The notes under the pieces are model-generated. The model was not told the DNA's origin. It did not search any database and worked only from the letters and a program-made list of their open reading frames with translations. The position numbers and the translations under genes are program-made. Positions 17,819 to 26,837 of a DNA stretch of 64,000 nt are shown here, piece after piece. The first letter of the stretch is position 1. Every line of letters begins with the position of its first letter. This DNA comes from Fischerella sp. PCC 9605. Its GTDB lineage: Bacteria; Cyanobacteriota; Cyanobacteriia; Cyanobacteriales; Nostocaceae. The DNA lies in NCBI RefSeq assembly GCF_000517105.1, contig NZ_KI912151.1, forward strand, positions 443,799 to 507,798. The letters are read 5' to 3'.

Positions 17819-18199
17819 CCTGGTGGCTCCTCAATTTGCCTTTTAGCTTCGATTTTAAAGCTCACTGAATAGATTTAATATTGCAGGTTCCCGTACTTAA
17901 AAAGTTTTCAGGCTTTTCGCTGAAATAGATTAACTTTGATTGTTACTCATCAACTATAAGTTATGAGGTTTACCGAACCTCTACAGTAGAAAACCTCAAG
18001 AGTGTTATCAAGGATATCCTAAACTCTTAGCCCCCGGATATCCTTGTGCCTTACAGCTATTTTCATTTAAATAGAACACAACCTCTCCCCGCCGACCGCA
18101 CCCCTCTCCTTGCTAAGGAGAGGGGATGGGGGTGAGGTTCGAGTGTGGTCAATTCAATTGAAATCTGCTGTAACTGATTCTTCAAATCAAACCGGATTT
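17819..18199. other. Intergenic region with two inverted repeats
   Basis: Bases 18009-18046 hold an inverted repeat with 11-bp arms (CAAGGATATCC) and bases 18101-18125 a hairpin with 11-bp arms (CCCCTCTCCTT) and a three-base loop. The second belongs to the common 'CTCTCC...GGAGAGGGG' repeats, related in style to those near 26700 and 51840. No gene is seen. Confidence 0.6.
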
Positions 18200-18547
18200 T
18201 TACCAAAGTCCTTGAATAGGTTCACCGGAATCAGAACCAGAATCAGAACTAGAATTAGAACCAAAATTAGGATCGCCTGCCTTGTATCCCTCGGCGTAAC
18301 CCCGCGTGTACTCGCGGGAGTAAGTAACAGATAATTTACGGCTTCCTGCAAAGGGATTGTAAGTCTTTCCAGCCAAGGCATCTGATAAACCAGCCTCATA
18401 ACCCCTGTTATAGTATTCGCTCAACTCATCATCACTTTGAGCCAGCAGCAGTTGACCGGGATTAATCTGCTGTGCTTCTACAGCTAGCACTGTCCCTAAT
18501 AAGGTGAAAAGTGTCAGCGCAGACACCAGAAAACGCTTAGAGTTCAT
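18200..18547 (-). CDS. Secreted small protein with tyrosine/glycine repeats
   Basis: The 115-residue protein has a classic signal peptide (MNSKRFLVSALTLFTLLGTV, then a likely cut after VEAQ or LLAQ). The mature part has two similar units, YNRGYEAGLSDALAGK and YTRGYAEGYKAG, then a serine/aspartate/glycine-rich tail encoded by a short CAGAAC-type tandem repeat. I do not recognise the family. Short RGYxxG motifs of this kind are often surface or periplasmic structural pieces. I start it at ATG 18547 (an in-frame TTG is just before it). It stands alone. Confidence 0.7.
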   Translation of the reverse strand: MNSKRFLVSALTLFTLLGTVLAVEAQQINPGQLLLAQSDDELSEYYNRGYEAGLSDALAGKTYNPFAGSRKLSVTYSREYTRGYAEGYKAGDPNFGSNSSSDSGSDSGEPIQGLW

Positions 18548-18912
18548 CAATCACACCACACTTGTAAATCTTGGGTTTGCGTCATTGGAAAACAATGAAC
18601 AAAGTCTAGACTTAAGCTCCAGCCTCCAGGAAACACTATTTGAGATTCAAAAGAAGACTACTCTGTAATTAAATTTTATACACAAAATGTATTGAACAGT
18701 TTGAACAGCAAAAGGATAGAAGGGCACAATATTAGAGTATCCGTGGCTCAAAATACAGTCAATCTATCTTAAGTCGGAAAAAATATAGAATTTTGGGTTA
18801 TTTTAAAGCAAAAAGGAGACAGGCAGCTTTTAGTGATATTAAGCTAACAGCAGAGATAACATAAAATTAGGTATTGCCCTACTTTATATTACTTAACGAA
18901 GACAGCAAAAAA
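18548..18912. other. Divergent intergenic region
   Basis: This 365-base AT-rich stretch lies between the secreted protein and the small conserved protein, which point away from each other. It must hold both promoters; I see no repeat or clear operator. Confidence 0.4.
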
Positions 18913-19173
18913 ATGGGTAGATTAAATCCTTACTCACTACAGATGCAGATTACTCGCATGTTTGAACAAGGGCAAGGTTTTTTTGCCACAACCAAAGTGC
19001 AAGAATGGTTGAAAGAACGCGGTCACAATCCCACAGATTATGAGATTATTTTCAATCAAAAACCCGCTCCTCCCGGTTCCAAACAAGTAATGGTAGTGGA
19101 AATTGAATTGCGGCGTAAAGACGGACAACCAGTAGACCCTTGGTTGCAAGAACAAGCAAATTTACAAAAATGA
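18913..19173 (+). CDS. Conserved-looking small protein of unknown function
   Basis: This 86-residue soluble protein begins MGRLNPYSLQMQITRMFEQG. It is rich in charged residues with no membrane segment; helix-like residues 8-37 are followed by strand-like VMVVEIELRRKDG. A longer frame from a TTG at 18874 is possible, but the ATG at 18913 looks more natural. I do not recognise the family. It lies 28 bases before the GFA gene on the same strand, so the two may be co-transcribed. Confidence 0.6.
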   Translation: MGRLNPYSLQMQITRMFEQGQGFFATTKVQEWLKERGHNPTDYEIIFNQKPAPPGSKQVMVVEIELRRKDGQPVDPWLQEQANLQK

Positions 19174-19201
19174 TAGAGGGTTATTTTTCAGAGAACTTAA
19201 C

Positions 19202-19591
19202 ATGACAGCTAATATCAAAGAACCCGTTACTTACGAAGGTGGATGTCATTGTGGCGCAGTGCGCTTTCGGGTAGTAGTTGACACACACAAAGCCGATGAT
19301 TGTAATTGTTCAATCTGTAGAAAAAAGGGTTTTTTGCATTTAATTGTGCCGCGAGATAAATTTACTTTGTTACAAGGCGAAGATCTGTTAACAACCTACA
19401 GATTTAACACAGGAGTTGCCCAGCATAAATTTTGCAGCGTTTGTGGAATACATTCTTTTTATATTCCTCGCAGTCATCCCGACAGCATTGATGTTAATAT
19501 TCGTTGTCTAGATGGTGATGTGGTGTCGAATTTTGAAATTGTGCCTTTCGATGGGGCCAATTGGGAAGAGAATATACATAAGTTGCGGTAA
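19202..19591 (+). CDS. GFA-family (Gfa/CENP-V) zinc-binding protein
   Basis: The 129-residue protein carries the zinc-binding cysteines of the GFA fold: GGCHCGAVRF (residues about 13-22), DCNCSICRK (33-41) and FCSVCGIHSFY (about 77-87). Family members include a proposed glutathione-dependent formaldehyde-activating enzyme, but most, such as this stand-alone protein, have no proven reaction. It is of normal length and complete. A terminator-like hairpin follows at 19665-19695. Confidence 0.9.
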   Translation: MTANIKEPVTYEGGCHCGAVRFRVVVDTHKADDCNCSICRKKGFLHLIVPRDKFTLLQGEDLLTTYRFNTGVAQHKFCSVCGIHSFYIPRSHPDSIDVNIRCLDGDVVSNFEIVPFDGANWEENIHKLR

Positions 19592-19901
19592 GTTCAGGCA
19601 ATTAGGCGATCGGAAACGCTATGTGGTTTACTAACCTCAAGGGATTTGGTTACGACCTTACTTTAACTGCTTAATAGCAGTTTTTTATTTTTTGTTTATA
19701 CAGATTATCCTTAAGAACTATACTTAAACAATATCAGGGTGGCCATTCTGGTCAAACCCTCGATCTGCTTGCTAAAAAAATTCTTTATTTTTGAGGGTGT
19801 GAGTGAAACCAGTACAGAATGAGACGGTAATATATGCTCTGGCGCATTCTGATAGCTGGAGTTATTTTGGGAAGATATTCATTCAGTAACCCTGTCCTAG
19901 T
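19592..19901. other. Intergenic region with a terminator-like hairpin
   Basis: After the terminator-like stem at 19665-19682, the rest of this 310-base stretch shows no coding or repeat structure that I can name. Confidence 0.4.
19665..19695 (+). terminator. Likely terminator after the GFA gene
   Basis: AACTGC and GCAGTT form a six-base-pair stem with loop TTAATA, followed at once by TTTTATTTTTTG. The stem is short, so the call is moderate. Confidence 0.5.
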
Positions 19902-21029
19902 ATGTCACACAAAATTGCAAAGCTAACTCCAGAACAAGAAGCTTTGATTAAATTTTACCGAGAGAAATGGAGAAATATAGCACTTTCAACTGAGCGAATC
20001 GACAGACAAAAGGCTATTGAAGGAGTTAAAGAACTTTATAGTTTGTGCCATATAGAACAGCCTGAAATTATCTTTTGTGAAAGCCCTTATCAGGCTATGA
20101 GTAAGGCTTTACCCCAGTTAGAGGCTCGAATTATTCAAACCACACCTTTGAAATTTTTACAATTGGGCTTAGGTATATTAAAGTTATTTCCAAATTTAAC
20201 AAAACGTGAATCCAAGAATGTGGAAATTCAAAGACCCAGTGATGTAAACATCCACGTTAACACTACATTATATTATAGATTTATATCATATATGAAAACT
20301 CTAGAACAAACATTAAAAATTGATATGGCGGATGTTCTAGAGTTAGACATTGACGCTAATCTCCCAGAACTATACCACCAACTACAATTTCAATTAGAAA
20401 AACAGTATGATAGTAACTTCATACCTGGTTTTATCTTTTGCAGTTATTGCAGTTGGTTAGATTTTTGGAAATCTGTATTCAATTACACAGGCGAACAAAA
20501 GCTATTGCAAGTTCTTCATTTATTGGCAGAATCTAGTGGGTGTATTTTTCCATATCAAAGGGTAGCAGTAGTGTGCGATCGCCCAAGCAAACTTTCCTTA
20601 GACGACCAAAATCGCCTCCACGCTGAAGGCGAACCCGCCATCCAATTTACTGATGGTTACAATCTCTACGCCAATAGTGGTGTCATCTTACCGGAAAAAT
20701 ACGGTAAACTCCACCCCCATCAGTGGCAAACTTCATGGTTGTTAGAAGAAAAAAATGCCGAACTACGGCGAGTCTTAATTCAGGGTATTGGCTATACGCG
20801 TATGCTCGAAGAATTGCAAGCGAATGAATTAAATTCTTATCGAGAATACACATTATTAAAAATTGAGAATGAAATCGATGTAGAACCAATTTATTTGTTA
20901 AAGATGACTTGCCCCAGCACGGGATTTATTCATGTGTTGCGTGTACCATCTGATCTAAAATCAGCGCAAGAAGCCATCACTTGGGTAAATTGGGGAGTTG
21001 CACCAGAAGAATTTGTTGTACAGACTTAA
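19902..21029 (+). CDS. DUF6745-like protein of unknown function
   Basis: The 375-residue soluble protein begins with a helical part (LTPEQEALIKFYREKWRNIALSTERID in two pieces, residues about 7-35) and ends with a domain marked by FTDGYNLYANSGVILPEKY and PSTGFIHVLRVPSDLKSA. The 'gets a cue, shows position in the sequence' style C-terminus (HVLRVP... AITWVNWG) matches the DUF6745 family as I remember it. It is found in cyanobacteria and actinobacteria with no known function. No neighbour explains it. It runs in the same direction as tab2, 100 bases upstream. Confidence 0.65.
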   Translation: MSHKIAKLTPEQEALIKFYREKWRNIALSTERIDRQKAIEGVKELYSLCHIEQPEIIFCESPYQAMSKALPQLEARIIQTTPLKFLQLGLGILKLFPNLTKRESKNVEIQRPSDVNIHVNTTLYYRFISYMKTLEQTLKIDMADVLELDIDANLPELYHQLQFQLEKQYDSNFIPGFIFCSYCSWLDFWKSVFNYTGEQKLLQVLHLLAESSGCIFPYQRVAVVCDRPSKLSLDDQNRLHAEGEPAIQFTDGYNLYANSGVILPEKYGKLHPHQWQTSWLLEEKNAELRRVLIQGIGYTRMLEELQANELNSYREYTLLKIENEIDVEPIYLLKMTCPSTGFIHVLRVPSDLKSAQEAITWVNWGVAPEEFVVQT

Positions 21030-21129
21030 GTTAGAAAAATAGACGCTATTTTCTACGAACTATTTAAATGAGGTTAGCTTAACTTGGTAGAGTGAATATA
21101 AAAAAGTAGCCAAATCATAACGGCATCAC

Positions 21130-21996
21130 ATGGGCAGTATTTGGGAACTCGATTTTTACTCCCGTCCGATTCTGGACGAAAATCAGAAAAAAGTTTGGGA
21201 AGTCCTGGTTTGCGAGAGTCCTTTGGATACTCGCGCAAATGTTGATTCTTTGTTTCGCTATGCTGAGTATTGCCCCAGTACTGAGGTAAATTCCGTATGG
21301 TTACGGACGGCGTTGCAGGAGGCAATTGACAAAGCAGGTGAAGCACCAATTAAAATTCGCTTTTTCCGCCGCCAAATGAACAATATGATTACCAAAGCCT
21401 GCAATGACTTGGGAATTCCAGCACAGCCAAGTCGTCGAACTTTGGTACTGAACCAATGGTTGCAACAGCGGATGGAACAAGTGTATCCAAATGAACCAGG
21501 TTATCAAGGGGGAACTAATCCCTCGGTACGTTTGGAAGCGCCTTTACCCCAACGCTTACCTGATGCTTTAGAAGGGCAGCAATGGGGATTTGTAACTTTA
21601 CCAGCTTCAGAATTTATGGATATGCCAGAGTGGGAAATTGACTTTGGTGAAGGGTTTCCCTTGGAGTTGGCACAAGTATCCCTAGAAACTCAGATTCCTG
21701 GTATTTTAATTTTCTCACCCAGAGCCTTGCCGCTGGCTGGCTGGATGTCTGGTTTAGATTTAGCTTGGTTGAAATTTAACAGCAGTCCGCAAGGGGCAAG
21801 ATTGCTTTTAGAAACAGGTGCGACAGAAAGCTGGGTGCTAGCAAATCTTAGAAATCCGCAAATGCTGGCAGAAGCTAAAGGCTTTGAAGAAGCTAAGCAA
21901 AAAGCTAACGGAGTGCATTTCATGGGGGTGCAGTCCGACCCCCAAGCAGAATCTTTTGCTGGTTTTTGGCTATTGTGTGAGATCAATCTGCCGTAA
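21130..21996 (+). CDS. Tab2/Atab2-family RNA-binding protein
   Basis: The 288-residue protein begins GSIWELDFYSRPILDENQKK, the hallmark start of the Tab2 family, continues with the conserved IRFFRRQMNNMI and AQPSRRT segments, and ends with the GFWLLCEINLP-type strand. Family members (Tab2 in Chlamydomonas, ATAB2 in Arabidopsis) bind AU-rich RNA and help translate photosystem I and II proteins. The cyanobacterial copies are thought to be related in role, but less is known. The gene is complete and of usual length. The 165 bases after it hold a 7-base repeat array. Confidence 0.9.
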   Translation: MGSIWELDFYSRPILDENQKKVWEVLVCESPLDTRANVDSLFRYAEYCPSTEVNSVWLRTALQEAIDKAGEAPIKIRFFRRQMNNMITKACNDLGIPAQPSRRTLVLNQWLQQRMEQVYPNEPGYQGGTNPSVRLEAPLPQRLPDALEGQQWGFVTLPASEFMDMPEWEIDFGEGFPLELAQVSLETQIPGILIFSPRALPLAGWMSGLDLAWLKFNSSPQGARLLLETGATESWVLANLRNPQMLAEAKGFEEAKQKANGVHFMGVQSDPQAESFAGFWLLCEINLP

Positions 21997-22011
21997 AGTG
22001 AATTGGGGAAC

Positions 22012-22130
22012 TGTTGGTGGTTGGTAGTTAGTGGATAGTGGTTAGTAGTTAGTGGTTAGTAGTTAGTGGTTATTTCCTTATTCCCCACTCTCCCCCTCCC
22101 CCACTCTCCCACTCCTCCCTTTCCCTATTC
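22012..22130. repeat. Heptamer repeat array (TTAGTGG/TTAGTAG) followed by a C-rich CCCACTCTCC array
   Basis: From about 22012 to 22072 the sequence repeats seven-base units such as TTAGTGG and TTAGTAG. From 22081 to 22130 it repeats CCCCCACTCTCC-type units. Both kinds recur at many sites in the window, including 42480-42598, 53318-53560 and 54500-54580. Confidence 0.85.
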
Positions 22131-22161
22131 GCTAATCCTCATGCCACAGCCAGGAAACATC

Positions 22162-23475
22162 ATGGTGTCTAAAAAGTTGCCACAAGATACACTAGCAGAA
22201 CAGCTGCTGGAATTTGCCTTAAAATCAGGTGCAGAAGTTGCTGAGGTGTATCAGTCGCGATCGCTTTCTCGACCAGTCTTTTTTGAGGCAAACCGTCTCA
22301 AGCAGTTAGAAACGAGTCAAGCGGAAGGAACGGCGTTGCGACTATGGTGTCAGGGACGTCCAGGACTGGCAGTAGCTTATGGAATGGTGGAACCCCAGGC
22401 ATTGGTAGAACGTGCTTTAGCTTTGAGTCGGTTAAGCCAACCCGAAACTGTAGAATTAGGCAGTAACTGTCAGCCTTCCTACCCAGATATCGGCGAAGAA
22501 GTGCCGGTAGAAAAGTTAGTGGAATGGGGCAAACAAACCATTGCCCTCATCCGTGATGCTTACCCAGAAGTTCTTTGCAACGGTGACTGGGAATGTGATG
22601 TGGAAACTACTAGATTAGTGAATAGTAAAGGTCTAGATTGCTACTATACTGACACTACTCTCAGTTGCTATATTTCCGCCGAATGGGTGCGGGGAGAGGA
22701 TTTTTTGAGTGTTTCCGATGGTGAAACCGAACGTGGCAATCTCCAGCCCGAGAAACTTGCCGATCAAATTTTACAACGTTTGAATTGGGCAAAAGAAAAC
22801 GTTTCACCACCTAATCGTCGCGTCCCAGTTTTGTTTACCTCGAAAGCGGCTGATATGCTGTGGGGTACTGTCCAAGCTGCTTTAAATGCCAAGCGCGTTT
22901 TGGAAGGGGCTTCTCCTTGGGCGGAACGCATTGGCAAACGAGTAGTTTCCCCTTTCCTGACTCTTTACCAAGACCCGCAAGCAGGGCCTTATAGCTGTCC
23001 CTTTGATGATGAAGGAACCCCTACTCAGCCTTTGGTGTTTATTCAAAACGGGGAGTTGCAGAATTTTTACTGCGATCGCACTACTGGAGGTCAACTCGGT
23101 ACTCCTTCTACTGGTAATGCTTTTCGCCCCGGTTTGGGTAGTTACCCCACCCCCGGTTTATTTAATTTCCTCATCCAACCTGGTTCTGGAACCCTACAAG
23201 AGTTAATTCAACTACTAGATGATGGCTTAATTGTGGATCAAATGCTAGGTGGAGGAAGTGGGATTTCTGGTGACTTTTCGATCAATGTCGATCTAGGCTA
23301 CCGTGTCCAAAATGGTCAAGTCATCGGACGTGTCAAGGATACAATGGTGGCAGGTAATGTTTATACGGCGCTAAAACAATTGGTGAAACTGGGTAGTGAT
23401 GCTGACTGGAACGGTTCATGTTATACTCCGTCTCTAATTGTGGAAGGATTATCTACCACTGGCAGAAACAATTAA
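22162..23475 (+). CDS. TldD/PmbA-family protein (PmbA-like)
   Basis: The 437-residue protein is of the PmbA side of the TldD/PmbA metalloprotease group, with the typical N-terminal EQLLEFALKSGAEVAEVYQS and ANRLKQLETSQAEGTALRLW and the C-terminal GGGSGISGDFSINVDLGYRV. In E. coli the TldD-PmbA heterodimer cleaves small peptides; the HExxxH zinc site is on TldD, and PmbA lacks it, as here. I chose ATG 22162, with AGGA ten bases before it; an upstream frame to 22066 is encoded by repeats and is not credible. No TldD partner is next to it. Confidence 0.9.
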   Translation: MVSKKLPQDTLAEQLLEFALKSGAEVAEVYQSRSLSRPVFFEANRLKQLETSQAEGTALRLWCQGRPGLAVAYGMVEPQALVERALALSRLSQPETVELGSNCQPSYPDIGEEVPVEKLVEWGKQTIALIRDAYPEVLCNGDWECDVETTRLVNSKGLDCYYTDTTLSCYISAEWVRGEDFLSVSDGETERGNLQPEKLADQILQRLNWAKENVSPPNRRVPVLFTSKAADMLWGTVQAALNAKRVLEGASPWAERIGKRVVSPFLTLYQDPQAGPYSCPFDDEGTPTQPLVFIQNGELQNFYCDRTTGGQLGTPSTGNAFRPGLGSYPTPGLFNFLIQPGSGTLQELIQLLDDGLIVDQMLGGGSGISGDFSINVDLGYRVQNGQVIGRVKDTMVAGNVYTALKQLVKLGSDADWNGSCYTPSLIVEGLSTTGRNN

Positions 23476-23806
23476 AAATTAAAAATTTTCACTAAGTATG
23501 GACGATTCAAATAAAAGTCAGGATGGTATCCAACTTGATACATTGATATTTTTTGAACGTATTTACAAGCAGCAGGAATTAGCAGCGAAATTGTTAGGGT
23601 TCCTTGGGAATTTCAAAAGGATAGCGATCGCATGCTGTACTTGACTCGTTAGCAGTATGACGGTCAACCTATTTCAGCTTTGATATTGGTCATGAATTGA
23701 GAAATCAGGGTTCCCAGTGATAAAAACTGGTTTCCTGACGAAGTGTTTTTTGACTTTTGACCCTTCGCTGCGCTCGAGGGCATGCTTTTGACTTTTGACT
23801 TTAATT
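23476..23806. other. Intergenic region with a dispersed repeat; no convincing gene
   Basis: A 48-codon frame from ATG 23498 (MDDSNKSQDG...) may be the remains of a gene, but it resembles nothing I know. At about 23757-23800 lies a repeat containing CCCTTCGCTGCGCTCGAGGG flanked by TTTTTGACTTTTGA units. The same unit occurs inverted at about 29346-29402. Confidence 0.45.
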
Positions 23807-26521
23807 ATGTCTCCCGCTTTGCTGACTCCGTGGATTCGCACAGTCTGGCAGCCGAGAAGAGGTTTAGCGATCGCAGAAGCTTGTATCATCGGTCTAGTCG
23901 CTGCCTTCTCTGCTGTATTCTTGAAATTTGGGTCGGGATGGCTAGGGACATGGCGAGTTCATAGTTCCCACGTTTTACCAGCGTGGCTATTCCTACCAAC
24001 AGTTGGTTTGTGCTTTGGTTTTCTAGCTGGGTTATTGGTGGAGAGGTTAGCGCCAGAAGCAGCTGGTAGTGGTATCCCCCAAGTTAAAGCCTCTCTTGCA
24101 AATGTACCAGTTAAACTTTCCTGGCGAGTGGCAGTTGTGAAGTTATTCAGTGCCATCATCGCCTTGGGTTCAGGCATAACTTTAGGGAGACAAGGCCCTA
24201 CCGTCCAAGTCGGCGCAGCTTTAGCAGGGGGGATGAGTCGCTTGGTTCCTACCTCCCCAGACCATCGCCGCCAGATGATCGCAGCCGGTGCGGGTGCTGG
24301 TTTGGCAGCAGCTTTTAATGCCCCCATTGCTGGTGTATTGTTTGTTGTCGAAGAGTTACTTCAAGATTTATCAGAACTGACATTAGGAACCGCCATTATC
24401 GCCTCGTTTATTGGTGGAGTCGTCTCGCGTTTGTTGGGTGGTCGCAGTTTGCTACTTAACTTGGAATTGACCAAATCCTCTAGCAGCTTCTCCATTCCGG
24501 AAATTCCCTTTTTCCTAGTTTTGGGCGTTTTAGCAGGGTTACTGGCGGCATTATTTAATCAAGGATTGATTAAAAGTATCAAGTTATATCGTCGTTTACA
24601 CATCAGCTTGCCGCTGCGGGTAGCTTTGGCAGGATTTATCTCTGGTGTTGTAGTTGCAATTTTACCTAATGATTTCCGGAATAATACGGGGTTACGGGAA
24701 TCTGTAATCGCAGGAGGGGCGGATGCATCCTTGGCTGCACTTGCTTTTTTAGCTCAGTTTATTCTCACCTTAGTAGCATTTGGTTCAGGAGCGCCAGGAG
24801 GTTTATTTGCTCCCAGTTTGATTTTAGGTTCCTGCTTAGGATACATCGTGGGTGTGTGCGAAGTCCAATTGTTTGGATTCGGTTCGACCACTACCTACGC
24901 TTTAGCAGGTATGGGAGCATTTTTTAGCGCCGTCTCGAAAGTGCCAATTACAGCGATAGTGATTGTATTTGAGATGACAACAGATTTCAATCTGGTGTTA
25001 CCTTTAATGATTGGCTCTGTCACATCTTACTTGGTTGCCGACAAGCTCATGCCAGGATCGTTGTATACCAAGCTTTTACAATTAAATGGCATTGATATCA
25101 AGGAAAAACCAGCCTCTGTCGAAGGTGTATTGACACAGTTAACCGCAAGAGACGTAATGCAGCGACGGGTAGAAACACTGGATGCAGAGATGTCTGTGGA
25201 AGAAGTTGTACAGGCTTTCTCTCGCTCCCACCATCGGGGTTTTCCCGTAGTAGAAGAAAATAAACTAATAGGAATTGTGACACAAAGTGATTTACTAAAA
25301 ATTCACGATCGCAATTTAGCTAAAGATACTCCCCTACGGGAAATCATGACACCCCAGCCAGTGACGGTTACACCCAGACACAACTTGGCTAACGTGCTGT
25401 ATTTATTGAATCGTCATCAAATCAGCCGCTTGCCAGTGGTAGAAGGGCGAAGATTAATAGGGATAATTACCCGTGCTGATATTATCCGGGCAGAAGCAGA
25501 CCGTCTTAACTGCGAAAATAGAGAACACGGGCCACAACCGGAACCTTCCTACGTGGTTTATCAAACGCGATCGCCCAGCACTGGCAGAGGTAGATTGTTA
25601 GTACCGGTGGCAAACCCCGAAACAGCGGCAATACTGCTACAAATGGCAGCAGCAATTGCCCGCGATCGCCACTACGAAATCGAGTGTTTGCAAGTGATAA
25701 TTGTTTCTCGCCAGAGTTCCCCTGCCGAAACACCAGTCAGGACGGCAAAAAGTCGGCGGTTACTGCGAAATGCCGAAGTTTTAGGTAAAAAATGGAAAAT
25801 ACCAGTACATACACAGATACGAGTTGCCCACGATATCGCCCATGCAGTTTTAGAGACAATCAAAGAAAGACACATCGATCTGATTTTGATGGGGTGGAAG
25901 GGAAACACTTCCACCCCTGGTCGTATTTTTGGTGACGTAGTAGACACCGTTATTCGCCAAGCTACTTGTGAAATGGTGCTGGTGAAATTAGGTAATAGTC
26001 AAGAGTCAATAGTCAATAGTCAAAAGTCTCCTCTACTCCCTCTCTTTCCAACTCCCCCACTCTCCCACTCCCTCACTCCGCCACTCCTTCACTCCCCCAC
26101 TCCTCTCCCCCCTCCCCAATTTAACCGCTGGCTAGTACTAATGGCTGGTGGCCCCAATGCCAGAGCAGCGATAAAATTGTTACCTGCTTTGGTGACATTA
26201 GGAAATGACCCCAAAATTCGCCTAACTCGCGTGTTTAAACCATCGGAATTAGAACCAGACATGAGAGTTTTACAAGAAGCGATCCGGACGCTAATGCGTC
26301 GTCGCAACTTGTCCAGCACTGTTGTAGCTGCGCCTGTGCAAGCAGATTCAGTGATCGAAGGAGTGATTAACCTGGTAAAAACCGAACGTTATGATGTAGT
26401 CGTTCTCGGTGCTTCCCGAGAGAGTATGCTACAACAAGCAGTGAAAGGCAATATACCTGAGGCGATCGCATCTGGTGTGGATAGTACGGTGATTTTGGTG
26501 AGGGGAGCGATTAATAATTAA
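23807..26521 (+). CDS. ClC-type chloride transporter or channel with CBS pair and two USP domains
   Basis: The 904-residue protein has a ClC membrane domain (residues about 20-430, with GSGIP at 87-91 and FNAPIAGVLFVVEEL near 170), then a CBS pair (about 445-570) and two universal-stress-protein-like domains (about 595-728 and 775-903). ClC proteins move chloride, often exchanging it for protons. The filter motif GREGP reads GRQGP here, so the gating glutamate is Gln129; in other ClCs this change removes proton coupling and leaves a channel-like path. The following internal glutamate (VEEL) is kept. Between the two USP domains, residues about 731-771 are encoded by the intergenic heptamer and C-rich repeats in frame. 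ATG 23807 follows an in-frame TTG at 23795. Confidence 0.92.
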   Translation: MSPALLTPWIRTVWQPRRGLAIAEACIIGLVAAFSAVFLKFGSGWLGTWRVHSSHVLPAWLFLPTVGLCFGFLAGLLVERLAPEAAGSGIPQVKASLANVPVKLSWRVAVVKLFSAIIALGSGITLGRQGPTVQVGAALAGGMSRLVPTSPDHRRQMIAAGAGAGLAAAFNAPIAGVLFVVEELLQDLSELTLGTAIIASFIGGVVSRLLGGRSLLLNLELTKSSSSFSIPEIPFFLVLGVLAGLLAALFNQGLIKSIKLYRRLHISLPLRVALAGFISGVVVAILPNDFRNNTGLRESVIAGGADASLAALAFLAQFILTLVAFGSGAPGGLFAPSLILGSCLGYIVGVCEVQLFGFGSTTTYALAGMGAFFSAVSKVPITAIVIVFEMTTDFNLVLPLMIGSVTSYLVADKLMPGSLYTKLLQLNGIDIKEKPASVEGVLTQLTARDVMQRRVETLDAEMSVEEVVQAFSRSHHRGFPVVEENKLIGIVTQSDLLKIHDRNLAKDTPLREIMTPQPVTVTPRHNLANVLYLLNRHQISRLPVVEGRRLIGIITRADIIRAEADRLNCENREHGPQPEPSYVVYQTRSPSTGRGRLLVPVANPETAAILLQMAAAIARDRHYEIECLQVIIVSRQSSPAETPVRTAKSRRLLRNAEVLGKKWKIPVHTQIRVAHDIAHAVLETIKERHIDLILMGWKGNTSTPGRIFGDVVDTVIRQATCEMVLVKLGNSQESIVNSQKSPLLPLFPTPPLSHSLTPPLLHSPTPLPPPQFNRWLVLMAGGPNARAAIKLLPALVTLGNDPKIRLTRVFKPSELEPDMRVLQEAIRTLMRRRNLSSTVVAAPVQADSVIEGVINLVKTERYDVVVLGASRESMLQQAVKGNIPEAIASGVDSTVILVRGAINN

Positions 26522-26837
26522 AAATTTATTGTAGATAAAAAAATTACCCCGACGTTTGGGTTTAGCGTCTTGTTTTTTCAGCATCAACTTTATCGGTAAA
26601 TGACGCTAAACATTGCTCGATTTGGCAATCGCATTTTTGGATTTGATACAAGTTGCGTTCAGATATAGCAGTAGTAATTCGTGCCCTCTCCCCTTCCCCT
26701 CTCCCAAATTGGGAGAGGGGCTGGGGGCGAGGGAAGTACTATCTTTGACTGCAACTTAGTATGAGTCTGCATCCAGACAAGCCAGTTCTATCGCTACGAT
26801 CTAGATGAGATCAGTAACTTTGCTGGAATGAACCTCT
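26522..26837. other. Intergenic region with an inverted repeat and a dispersed repeat
   Basis: GTTTAGCGTC at 26561-26570 is repeated inverted at 26603-26612. From about 26697 to 26766 lies a repeat with a CTCTCCCAAATTGGGAGAG hairpin followed by GAGGGAAGTACTATCTTTGA. The same unit is present inverted at about 51799-51853. Confidence 0.6.

Noticed and set aside
22012-22072. Heptamer arrays as a possible CRISPR array
   Set aside because: Units are only seven bases, directly joined, with no unique spacers of CRISPR length, and no cas gene is in the window.
22066-22161. N-terminal extension of the PmbA-like protein
   Set aside because: The 32 extra residues (proline/serine/leucine-rich) are encoded by the heptamer and C-rich arrays; ATG 22162 has a ribosome binding site.
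23498-23644. 48-codon frame after the PmbA-like gene
   Set aside because: The peptide (MDDSNKSQDG...) is not recognisable and the area is repeat-rich; it could be a gene relic but I cannot support that.
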